A stretch of DNA of 64,000 nucleotides. It comes from Cherax quadricarinatus (taxonomy: Eukaryota; Arthropoda; Malacostraca; Decapoda; Parastacidae). Numbering within the stretch: position 1 is the first letter of the stretch; each line of letters starts with the position of its first letter. This document shows, in pieces, positions 9,337-19,816 of this stretch. Made by a program: the position numbers and the translations under genes. The notes under the pieces are model-generated. The model was not told the DNA's origin and did not search any database. It saw only the letters and a list, made by a program, of their open reading frames with translations. Location: NCBI RefSeq assembly GCF_038502225.1, contig NC_091372.1:9738524-9802523 (forward strand), in the 5' to 3' direction.

Positions 9337-12246
9337 TCAGGTCCCAAGTACCATTCGTCTCCATTCACTCCTATCTAACACGCTCACGCACGCTTGCTGG
9401 AAGTCCAAGCCCTTCGCCCACATAACCTCCTTTACCCCCTCTCTCCAACTCTTTCGAGGACGACCCCTACCCCGCCTTCCTTCCCCTATAGATTTATATG
9501 CTTTCCCTGTCATTCTACTTTGATCCATTCTCTCTAAATGGCCAAACCACCTCAACAAACCCTCTTCTGCCCTCTGACTAATACTTTTATCAACTCCACT
9601 CCTTCTCCTAATTTCCACACACCGAATTTTCTGCATAATATTTAAACCACACATTGCCCTTAAACAGGACATCTCCACTGCCTCCAACCGTCTCCTCACT
9701 GCTGCATTTACCACCCAAGCTTCACATCCATATAAGAGTGTTGGTACCACTATACTTTCATACATTCCCTTCTTTGCCTCCATAGATAACGTTTTTTTAC
9801 TCCACATATACCTCAACGCACCACCCGCCTTTTTTCCCTCATCAATTCTATGATTAACCTCATCCTTCATAAATCCATCCGCCGACACGTCAACTCCCAA
9901 GTATCTGAAAACATTCACTTCTTCCATACTCCTCCTCCCCAATTTGATATCTAATTTTTCTTTATCTAAATCATTTGATACCCTCATCGCCTTACTCTTT
10001 TCTATGTTCACTTTCAACTTTCTACCTTTGCACACATTCCCAAACTCATCCACTAACCTTTGCAATTTTTCTTTAGAATTTCCCATCAGCACAGTATCAT
10101 CAGCAAAAAGTAACTGTGTCAATTCCCATTTTGAATTTGATTCCCCAAAATTTAATCCCACCCCTCTCCCGAACACCCTAGCATTTACTTCCTTTACAAC
10201 CCCATCTATAAATATATTAAACAACCATGGTGACATTACACATCCCTGTCTAAGACCTACTTTTACCGGAAAGTAGTCTCCCTCTCTTCTACACACCCTA
10301 ACCTGAGCCTCACTATCCTCATTAAAACTCTTTACAGCATTTAATAACTTACCATCTATTCAATATACTTGTAACATCTGCCATATTGCTCCTCTATCCA
10401 CTCTATCACATGCCTTTTCTAAATCCATAAATGCAATAAAAACTTCCCTACCTTTATCTAAATACTGTTCACATATATGCTTCAATGTAAACACTTGATC
10501 TACACATCCCCTACCCACTCTGAAACCTCCTTGCTCATCCGCAATCCTACATTCTGTCTTACCTCTAATTCTTTCAATTATAACCCTACTGTAAACTTTT
10601 CCTGGTATACTCAGTAAACTTTTTCCTCTATAATTTTTACAATCTCTTTTGTCCCCTTTCCCTTTATATAAAGGGACTATACATGCTCTCCGCCAATCCC
10701 TAGGTACCTTCCCCTCTTTCATACATTTATTAAACAAAAGTACCAACCACTCCAACACTATATTCCCCCCTGCTTTTAACATTTCTGTCATGATCCCATC
10801 AGTCCCAGCTGCTTTACCCCCTTTCATTCTACGTAATGCCTCACGTACCTCCCCCACACTTACATTCTGCTCTTCTTCACTCCTAAAAGATGATATACCT
10901 CCCTGACCAGTGCATGAAATTACCGCCTCTCTTTCTTCCTCAACATTTAAAAGTTCCTCAAAATATTCTCGCCATCTACCTAATACCTCCCTCTCCCCAT
11001 CTACTAACTCCCCTACTCTATTTTTAACTGACAAATCCATACTTTCCCTAGGCTTTCTTAACTTGTTTAACTCACTCCAAAATTTTTTCTTATTTTCATT
11101 AAAATTTCTTGACAGTGCCTCTCCCACTCTATCATCTGCTCTCCTTTTGCACTCTCTCACCACTCTCTTCACCTTTCTTTTACTGTCCATATACTCTGCT
11201 CTTCTTATAACACTTCTGCTTTGTAAAAACCTCTCATAAGCTATCTTTTTCTCTTTTATCACACCCTTTACTTCATCATTCCACCAATCACTCCTCTTTC
11301 CACCTGCCCCCACCCTCCTATAACCACAAACTTCTGCCCCACATTCTAATACTGCATTTTTAAAACTATTCCAACCCTCTTCAACCCCCCCACTACTCAT
11401 CTTTGCACTAGCCCACCTTTCTGCCAATAGTCGCTTATATCTCACCCAAACTTCCTCCTCCCTTAGCTTATACACTTTCACCTCCCTCTTACTTCTTGTT
11501 GCCACCTTCCTCTTTAACTGAAGCTACAACTAAATAATGATCCGATATATCAGTTGCCCCCCTATAAACATGTACATCCTGGAGCCTACCCATCAACCTT
11601 TTATCCACCAATACATAATCTAACAAACTACTTTCATTACGTGCTACATCATACCTTGTATATTTATTTATCCTCTTTTTCATAAAATATGTATTACTTA
11701 TTACCAAATTTCTTTCTACACATAGCTCAATTAAAGGCTCCCCATTTACATTTACCCCTGGCACCCCAAATTTATTTACTACTCCCTCCATAACATTTTT
11801 GCCCACTTTAGAATTTAGATCCCCAACCACCATTACTCTCACACTTGGTTCAAAACTCCCCACACATTCACTCAACATTTCTCAAAATCTCTCTCTCTCC
11901 TCTACACTTCTCTCTTCTCCAGGTGCATACACGCTTATTATAACCCACTTTTCACATCCAATCTTTATTTTTACTCCACATAATCCTTGAATTAATACAT
12001 TTATAGCCCCTCTTTTCCTGCCATAGCTTATCCTTCAACATTATTGCTACTCCTTCTTTAGCTCTAACTCTATTTGAAACCCCTGACCTAATCCCATTTA
12101 TTCCTCTCCACTGAAACTCTCCCACCCCCTTCAGCTTTGTTTCACTTAAAGCCAGGACATCCAGCTTCTTCTCATTCATAACATCCACAATTATCTCTTT
12201 CTTATCATTTGCACAACATCCATGCACATTCAGACTTCCCACTTTG

Positions 12247-12250
<4 letters not shown>
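9337..12250 (-). pseudogene. RTE-like LINE family A ORF, second near-full copy, several lesions
   Basis: The same endonuclease-RT protein as 2961-5887, in pieces 12250-11952, 11878-11489, 11505-10360 and 10296-9337. Lesions against the other copy: one extra T near 11970 (frameshift); TGG to TGA near 11880; a ~20-base deletion near 11512 that fuses the end of the endonuclease to the linker out of frame; and GGA to TGA near 10362, just after LQVY. The RT boxes LRQGCVMSPWLF and LLFADDTVL remain, and AFMDLEKACDRVD has a Tyr to Cys change. The 5' end stops at 12250, a few codons before the endonuclease start, and abuts (TA)n. The leader is absent. Confidence 0.9.

Positions 12251-12343
<93 letters not shown>
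12250..12343. repeat. (TA)n tract at the 5' end of an RTE copy
   Basis: About 93 bases of uninterrupted TA, directly adjoining the truncated 5' end of the minus-strand family A copy. Confidence 0.95.
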
Positions 12344-12345
<2 letters not shown>

Positions 12346-13480
12346 AATAAGATGCCATTGGACACGTATCACTCATGGAACAATCACCACTATTTTCACC
12401 ACTGCTAATATTATGACCTGGTACTCACACTGTGGTCAGTGAGGTGCTGAGCTGGACCAATGCCTGACAACATAAGGAGGCGTGGAGAGCCAATCGTCCC
12501 GGCTGACACCACCACTTCTCTCTTGGCTAACACAGTTCGTGCCTGCAACAATAGTCAATTGAAAATTATTTCGTGAAACTACAATACAAATTTCGAGATT
12601 ATGCACCAAGATTATTATGATAATAACGTTTGTGCAAGCACTATGCACCGGCGGGGAAAATTATCATGGATGTGGGAAGTACAAATCCTGCAGTTCAGAG
12701 GGTCATCTGAACTAACATGTCAGTACATTTCTGACAAGAAAGCAATTGGGTGAATTATGGTAAATGTGTTTCCTCTTTTTTTTTTTTTTGGGGGGGGGGG
12801 CACCCTATCAATCACTATAAAAAATAGCTATACTGCATACTTAAGTTGTCAGTGATGGAGCATAAGCAGGACAGCAACTCCAGGTATGCAGGATTCTTGC
12901 TTGTCAGTGGTGTGCAACACTGACTTTTTTTGGGTTATCTCTGGTTCTCTACACATATGCTGCTATGTATGATAATCTATGTAACTGTATCAATCAATCA
13001 AGCTTATTCTCTATAATGATTACAATGCGGGGTTTACAGATTTTGGTTATTGTGTGGTTTACATGTAATAAAATACTAATTACAGAGGGGGTCACTAGAA
13101 CACCTAGCATGGCTAGGCATTTCGGGCAAACTTAGATTAATTCTTAACCCTAAATTATTACAAATTATGGAGTAAGTTGACTAAATACTAAGTGACTAAA
13201 TATTAAATATTGTGTATACCTGAATAAACTTACTAGTCACGGGTCATCATCTGGTAAGACCCGTGTCAGGAAACATTCGTTTCCTGACACGAATAAACCA
13301 CCACCACTCTACACTTGAACTTCATCGCCCTAAAGTCATGTCACCACGAATTCGTAATAACAGTCAGTGAATGAGACGACTCACTCTGTGGCAAGATAGT
13401 CTTTAAATTACTAAGCCCAGATTTAGTTATAAAGGGTATAAAATATTTACACGATGGAGAATATAGGTAAAAATGCAGTA
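12344..13480. other. Non-coding stretch, mostly unrecognised
   Basis: No gene-like ORF. It holds a T-run followed by a G-run near 12777-12801 and a small hairpin near 13260-13295 (arms CGTGTCAGGAAAC and GTTTCCTGACACG). The sequence around the hairpin resembles the repeats at 52155-52275 and 61185-61312. The rest may be ordinary intergenic DNA. Confidence 0.6.
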
Positions 13481-13683
13481 CAGTGGACCCCCGGTTAACG
13501 ATATTTTTTCACTCCAGAAGTATGTTCAGGTGCCAGTACTGGTCGAATTTGTTCCCATAAGAAATATTGTGAAGTAGATTAGTCCATTTCAGACCCCCAA
13601 ACATACATGTACAAACGCACTTACATAAATACACTTACATAATTGGTCGCATTCGGAGGTAATCGTTATGCGGGGGTCCACTG
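13481..13683. mobile_element. 203-bp MITE with 22-bp terminal inverted repeats and TA duplication
   Basis: Starts CAGTGGACCCCCGG and ends with GCGGGGGTCCACTG. The 22-bp termini match at 20 positions when one is reverse-complemented. TA flanks both sides (13479-13480 and 13684-13685). There is no coding capacity. TA target sites and CAGT-type ends fit the Tc1/mariner superfamily, possibly the pogo/Tigger branch; the superfamily is inference. A degenerate relative is at 7718-7821. Confidence 0.85.
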
Positions 13684-13685
13684 TA

Positions 13686-14165
13686 TAATGAGATTATTGA
13701 TAATAAATGCCTGCATAATACTGCATTGTGTCTATTTTTCCAAGGTCAGAGTTGTCAACACAGCGCCATGCTAACATGGGTCTGGCTGTGTTGAAGGGAC
13801 TTTTAAGATGTCAGATTTAAACTTTCCCTCACCATCCAAAAAAGAAACACTTTTTCGAGTCCTAAGATGGATTATAACTATATATAGCTATTAATGTCTA
13901 TAAGTACTATGCATGTTGTGATCATATCTCCCCTGACTCTTCTCTCCTGCAAAGTCATTCGACCTTTAATCACTTCTCTGATCTCGTGATTAACTACTTA
14001 AACTACTCACCCCTTCAAGCACAAACTCTCATATTCTTCCAGTGTGTGCATCACTCACCTCTATAACATTCCTAAATATTCACTCCATACGTCAATACAA
14101 ATAATATATGGCCCACAGACATATTCACGTGGATTGTCATGTAATCGAAATCGTAAAACTTACAT
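13686..14165. other. Non-coding stretch, nothing recognised
   Basis: About 480 A/T-rich bases between the MITE and a CR1-like element. No repeat family, RNA gene or credible ORF seen. Confidence 0.6.
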
Positions 14166-16938
14166 ACCTGGAGTTTACCTGGAGAGAGTTCTGGGGGTCA
14201 ACGCCCCTGTGGCCCGGTCTGTGACCAGGCCTCCTGGTGGATCAGCCCCTGATCAACCAGGCTGTTGCTGCTGGCTGCACGCAAACCAACGTACGAGCCA
14301 CAGCCCGGCTGATCAGGAACTGACTTTAGGTGCTTGTCCAGTGCCAGCTTGAAGACTGCCAGGGGTCTGTTGGTAATCCCCCTTATGTGTGCTGGGAGGC
14401 AGTTGAACAGTCTCGGGCCCCTGACACTTATTGTATGGTCTCTTAACGTGCTAGTGACACCCCTGCTTTTCATTGGGGGGATGGTGCATCGTCTGCCAAG
14501 TCTTTTGCTTTCGTAGTGAGTGATTTTCGTGTGCAAGTTCGGTACTAGTCCCTCTAGGATTTTCCAGGTGTATATAATCATGTATCTCTCCCTCCTGCGT
14601 TCCAGGGAATACAGGTTTAGGAACCTCAAGCGCTCCCAGTAATTGAGGTGTTTTATCTCTGTTATGCGTGCTGTGAAAGTTCTCTGTACATTTTCTAGGC
14701 CGGCAATTTCACCTGCCTTGAAAGGTGCTGTTAGTGTGCAGCAATATTCCAGCCTAGATAGAACAAGTGACCTGAAGAGTGTCATCATGGGCTTGGCCTC
14801 CCTAGTTTTGAAGGTTCTCATTATCCATCCTGTCATTTTTCTAGCAGATGCGATTGATACAATGTTATGGTCCTTGAAGGTGAGATCCTCCGACATAATC
14901 ACTCCCAGGTCTTTGACGTTGGTGTTTCGCTCTATTTTGTGGCCAGAATTTGTTTTGTACTCTGATGAAGATTTAATTTCCTCATGTTTACCATATCTGA
15001 GTAATTGAAATTTCTCATCGTTGAACTTCATATTGTTTTCTGCAGCCCACTGAAAGATTTGGTTTATGTCCGCCTGGAGCCTTGCAGTGTCTGCAATGGA
15101 AGACACTGTCATGCAGATTCGGGTGTCATCTGCAAAGGAAGACACGGTGCTGTGGCTGACATCCTTGTCTATGTCGGATATGAGGATGAGGAACAAGATG
15201 GGAGCGAGTACTGTGCCTTGTGGAACAGAGCTTTTCACCGTAGCTGCCTCGGACTTTACTCTGTTGACGACTACTCTCTGTGTTCTGTTAGTGAGGAAAT
15301 TATAGATCCATCGACCGACTTTTCCTGTTATTCCTTTAGCACACATTTTGTGCGCTATTATGCCATGGTCACACTTGTCGAAGGCTTTTGCAAAGTCTGT
15401 ATATATTACATCTGCATTCTTTTTGTCTTTAGTGCATTTAGGACCTTGTCGTAGTGATCCAATAGTTGAGACAGACAGGAGCGACCTGTTCTAAACCCAT
15501 GTTGCCCTGGGTTGTGTAACTGATGGGTTTCTAGATGGGTGGTGATCTTGCTTCTTAGGACCCTTTCAAAGATTTTTATGATATGGGATGTTAGTGCAAT
15601 TGGTCTGTAGTTCTTTGCTGTTGCTTTACTGCCCCCTTTGTGGAGTGGGGCTATGTCTGTTGTTTTTAGTAACTGTGGGACGACCCCCGTGTCCATGCTC
15701 CCTCTCCATAGGATGGAAAAGGCTCGTGATAGGGGCTTCTTGCAGTTCTTGATGAACACAGAGTTCCATGAGTCTGGCCCTGGGGCAGAGTGCATGGGCA
15801 TGTCATTTATCGCCTGTTCGAAGTCATTTGGCGTCAGGATAACATCGGATAGGCTTGTGTTAATCAAATTTTGTGGCTCTCTCATAAAAAATTCATTTTG
15901 ATCTTCGACTCGAAGTCTGGTTAGCGGCTTGCTAAAAACTGAGTCATATTGGGACTTGAGTAGCTCACTCATTTCCTTGCTGTCATCTGTGTAGGACCCA
16001 TCTTGTTTAAGTAGGGGCCCAATACTGGACGTTGTTCTCGATTTTGATTTGGCATAGGAGAAGAAATACTTTGGGTTTCTTTCGATTTCATTTATGGCTT
16101 TTAGTTCTTCCCGCGATTCCTGACTCCTAAAGGATTCTTTTAGCTTAAGTTCGATGCTTGCTATTTCTCTGACCAGTGTCTCCCTACGCATTTCAGATAT
16201 ATTGACCTCTTTTAGCCGCTCTGTTATTCTTTTCCGTCGCCTGTAAAGGGAGCGCCTGTCTCTTTCTATTTTACATCTACTCCTCCTTTTTCTTAGAGGA
16301 ATAAGCCTTGTGCATACATCGAGTGCCACCGAGTTAATCTGTTCTAGGCATAAGTTGGGGTCTGTGTTGCTTAGTATATCTTCCCAGCTTATATCGGTTA
16401 GGACTTGGTTTACTTGGTCCCACTTTATGTTTTTGTTATTGAAGTTGAATTTGGTGAATGCTCCCTCGTGACTAGTCTCATTTTGTCGGTCTGGGGCTCC
16501 ACGCATACATGTCTGAACCTCAATTATGTTGTGATCTGAGTATATTGTTTTTGATATGGTGACATTTCTTATCAGATCATCATTGTTAGTGAAGATGAGG
16601 TCTAGTGTATTCTCCAGTCTAGTATGCTCTATTATTTGCTGGTTTAAATTGAATTTTGTGCAGAGATTTAAAAGCTCGTGTGAGTGTGAGTTTTCATCAG
16701 AGCTGCCTCCTGGTGTTATTACTGCAACAATATTATTTGCTATATTCCTCCATTTTAGGTGCCTTAAGTTGAAATCCCCCAGGAGCAAGATGTTGGGTGC
16801 AGGAGCTGGAAGATTTTTCCACACAGTGGTCAATTTTTAACAGCTGTTCCTGGAATTGCTGGGATGTTGCATCCGGAGGCTTGTAGACTACCACAATGAC
16901 TAGGTTTTGGTTCTCGACCTTTACTGCTAAAACTTCCA
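14166..16938 (-). pseudogene. CR1-like LINE, 5'-truncated: partial endonuclease plus RT, two or more frameshifts
   Basis: Minus-strand copy of the element at 19536-23575, truncated inside the endonuclease domain. Pieces: 16833-15406 (LLGDFNLRHLKW, IYSDHNIIEVQ, then the RT fingers with NYRPIALTSH and HGFRTGRSCLSQL) and 15346-14198 (PQGTVLAPILF, FADDTRICM, C-terminus). Against the intact ORF, one C is missing near 15430, breaking the frame in KVLNALEDKK, and an extra base near 16815 breaks the N-terminal part. The 3' end (14166-14197) has ACCTGGAGTTT repeats. Amino-acid identity to the intact copy is very high, so insertion was recent. Confidence 0.9.
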
Positions 16939-17418
<480 letters not shown>

Positions 17419-17452
17419 ATAAGATCACAGTAAACAGGTGATTTCAGAATAT

Positions 17453-17851
17453 GCAAAACAACCACTCTGAAAGAATAGAGAAATTCCAAGCGCTTTCGTG
17501 ACTACTCACATTGTCAATGTGAGTAGTCACGAAAGTTAGTTAGTTTAATATGTTTATTATGCACCCCATACCCATCCTGTGGGCGGTAGTCAAAAGATTA
17601 CAGAGGTACATAATTGGTCCAGGGACTGGACTCCAAAGTTTTGATAGCTGAGCAAGTTAGAGGTAATGAACTCACAATTTACAAAGGTAATGAACTCACA
17701 ATTTACAAAGGTAATGAACTCACAATTTACAAAGGTAATGAACTCACAATTTACAAAGGTAATGAACTCCAGGTAAGTCTGGTCACAATCATGACAAGTT
17801 ACAAAGCACGAAAGTGCTTGGAATTTCTCTATTCTTTCAGAGTGGTTGTTT

Positions 17852-17854
<3 letters not shown>
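17453..17854. repeat. Foldback repeat with 48-bp inverted arms, between two (TA)n tracts
   Basis: Arms 17453-17500 and 17807-17854 are reverse complements with one mismatch. Inside the left arm a second, perfect palindrome (21 + 1 + 21 bases, 17493-17535) starts with CTTTCGTGACTACTCAC. The loop region holds a 24-bp tandem repeat (17662-17770). No coding sequence. Both outer edges meet TA microsatellite. The mechanism of spread is unknown. Confidence 0.8.
17662..17770. repeat. 24-bp tandem repeat, about 4.5 units
   Basis: Unit GGTAATGAACTCACAATTT plus five bases, four near-identical copies and a partial fifth. A related but shorter-period array occurs at 48045-48150. Confidence 0.9.

Positions 17855-17940
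<86 letters not shown>
17855..17940. repeat. (TA)n tract
   Basis: About 85 bases of pure TA. It ends exactly where the 50-bp array of the leader/tail element begins. Confidence 0.95.
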
Positions 17941-17943
<3 letters not shown>

Positions 17944-18290
17944 GTCCTGTGGTAGTAGGTTGGTAGACAACAACCACCCAGGGAGGTACTACCGTCCAGT
18001 GGTAGTAGGTTGGTAGACAACAACCACCCAGGGAGGTACTACCGTCCTGTGGTAGTAGGTTGGTAGACAACAACCACCCAGGGAGGTACTACCGTCCTGT
18101 GGTAGTAGGTTGGTAGACAGCAACCACCCAGGGAGGTACTACCGTCCAGTGGTAGTAGGTTGGTAGACAGCAACCACCCAGGGAGGTACTACCGTCCAGT
18201 GGTAGTAGGTTGGTAGACAACAACCACCCAGGGAGGTACTACCATCCAGTGGTAGTACGTTGGTAGACAGCAACCACCCAGGGAGGAACT
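17941..18290 (+). repeat. 50-bp tandem array, seven units, at the head of an RTE-related leader
   Basis: Seven head-to-tail 50-bp units start at 17941, 17991, 18041, 18091, 18141, 18191 and 18241. Each opens ACCGTCC(T/A)GTGGTAGTAGG and closes CCACCCAGGGAGGTACT. A partial unit follows at 18291. A single copy heads the leader at 1681-1727 (minus) and a stub is at 6261-6271. The position, a tandem array at the 5' end of a LINE leader, recalls promoter monomers of some LINEs; promoter function is inference. Confidence 0.9.
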
Positions 18291-18666
18291 ACCGTCCTGC
18301 CAAGTGAGTGTAAAACGGAAGCCTGTAATTATTTTACATGATGGTAGGATTGCTGGTCTCCTTTCTGTCTCATAAACATGCAAGATTTCAGGTACATCTT
18401 GCTACTTCTACTTACATTTAGGTCACACTACACATACGTGTACAAGCATATACAAATACACACCCCTCTGGGTTTTCTGCTGTTTTCTTTCTAGTTCTTA
18501 TTCTTGTTTGTTTCCTCTTATCTCCATGGGGAAGTGGAACAGAATTCTTCCTCTGTAAGCCATGCGTGTTTTAAGAGGCGACTAAAATGCTGGGAGCAAG
18601 GGGCTAGTAACCCCTTCTACTGATACATTTTTTAAAAAGGAAAAATTTTTTTTTTCCTTTTGACCC
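18291..18666 (+). mobile_element. RTE-related leader/tail element, cut by an assembly gap
   Basis: The leader (18291-18610) matches 1340-1690 and 5930-6260 in the opposite sense. As in the element at 1264-1730 it runs straight into the 3' tail (CCTTTTGACCC at 18656-18666) with no ORF between. The tail is lost in the run of N. Confidence 0.7.
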
Positions 18667-18766
18667 NNNNNNNNNNNNNNNNNNNNNNNNNNNNNNNNNN
18701 NNNNNNNNNNNNNNNNNNNNNNNNNNNNNNNNNNNNNNNNNNNNNNNNNNNNNNNNNNNNNNNNNN
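18667..18766. other. Assembly gap of 100 N
   Basis: Exactly 100 N, the usual placeholder for a gap of unknown size. Any relation between left and right flanks is unproven. Confidence 0.99.
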
Positions 18767-19180
18767 AAAACTTTGTTTATATCTTCTTGGAGGTTAACCG
18801 CGTCCTCAGCAGATGACAGCCTCATGCAGATCCTAGTATCATCTGCAAAGGATGATACGGTGCTGTGGTGTATATCTCTGTTTATGTCTGATATGAGGAT
18901 AAGGAATAAGATGGGGGCGAGTACTGTGCCTTGTGGAACAGAGCTCTTCACTATGGCAGCCTCCGATTTAACTCTGTTGACCACTACTCTTTGTGTTCGA
19001 TTTGTTAGGAAGTTGAAGATCCATCTCCCCACTTTCCCAGTTATTCCTTTAGCACGTATTTTATGGGCTATTACGCCATGATCGCATTTGTCAAATGCTT
19101 TTGCAAAGTCTGTGTATATTACATCTGCATTCTGATTTTCTTCCAGTGCATCCAAGGCCATGTCATAGTGATCCAGTAAT
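18767..19180 (-). pseudogene. CR1-like LINE RT fragment, divergent subfamily
   Basis: Minus-strand reading encodes about 135 RT residues: LLDHYDMALDAL, YTDFAKAFDKCDHG, SSVPQGTVLAPILF and SFADDTRICM. It is clearly the same family as 19817-23542, but several positions differ (for example INRDIHHST against IDKDVSHST), so it is a separate subfamily. The left end is lost in the gap; the right end stops at about 19180. Confidence 0.85.
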
Positions 19181-19348
19181 TTAATAATAAACAAACACAA
19201 TTAAATATATATTTTTCGTTAGGCTCAGAATGATTTTTGCGAAATTATTGCATACACAAATTTTCGTTTGCCTTATTCGGCAAGAAGATCGTTGCTATTT
19301 AAGCCAAAATCGCAAGTTTTACCTAATCGGCACGACATTATATATAAC
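19181..19348. other. Non-coding spacer, possible dispersed repeat
   Basis: A/T-rich with phrases such as TTTTGCGAAATTATTGC that look repeat-like, but there is no second copy in this window to compare. No ORF. Confidence 0.4.
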
Positions 19349-19535
19349 AACACTGCGACTAGCCAAGGACTCGAACCCATGTCGTTTCGGCCCGCCTCAT
19401 GATTAGCGAAAATCACACATGACGCTCTAACCCACAGGACCACTCAATCCTACAAGAACCAAGCACTCAGCAGAGCCAGGTGTTTTACCTTGATCCGAGG
19501 ACATACGGTGGTATGGGTGCCTCTGAACTAATTTC
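19349..19535 (-). repeat. tRNA-like arm, left half of an inverted pair flanking the CR1 element
   Basis: Reverse complement of 23576-23752, roughly 90% identical. On the minus strand it carries an A-box-like TGGTCCTGTGGGTTAGAGCG and a B-box-like GGTTCGAGTCC, so it is tRNA-derived. It ends at CTAATTTC exactly where the CR1 5' UTR starts. Too divergent from tRNA structure to call a functional tRNA gene. Confidence 0.75.
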
Positions 19536-19816
19536 AAAACTGGGAGTAGGCTGGAGATGATGTCCTGGTAGTCAGTAAATGGGGGGCTGATAGTGCTGTC
19601 CTGGGAGACAGTAATGGGGAAGCTGGAGGTGCTGTCCTGGGAGACAGTAATGGTGAAGCTGGAGGTGCTGTCCTGGGAGACAGTAATGGTGAAGCTGGAG
19701 ATGCTGTCCTGGGAGACAGTAATGGGGAAGCTGGAGATGCTGTCCTGGGAGACAGTAATGGTGAAGCTGGAGATTTTGTCCAGGTAGTCGGGAATTATAC
19801 GCAGGAAGGAATACAT
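19536..19816 (+). repeat. CR1-like LINE 5' UTR with 36-bp tandem repeats
   Basis: About six 36-bp units (starts near 19586, 19622, 19658, 19694, 19730, 19766) with core GTGCTGTCCTGGGAGACAG lie directly before the ORF start at 19817. Tandem 5' UTR repeats are known in several LINEs as promoter modules; here that is inference. Minus-strand open frames over the array are translations of the repeat, not genes. Confidence 0.8.

Noticed and set aside
17614..17955. Plus-strand ORF with GNELTIYK repeats
   Set aside because: Reading of the 24-bp tandem repeat followed by (TA)n; no start context or domain.
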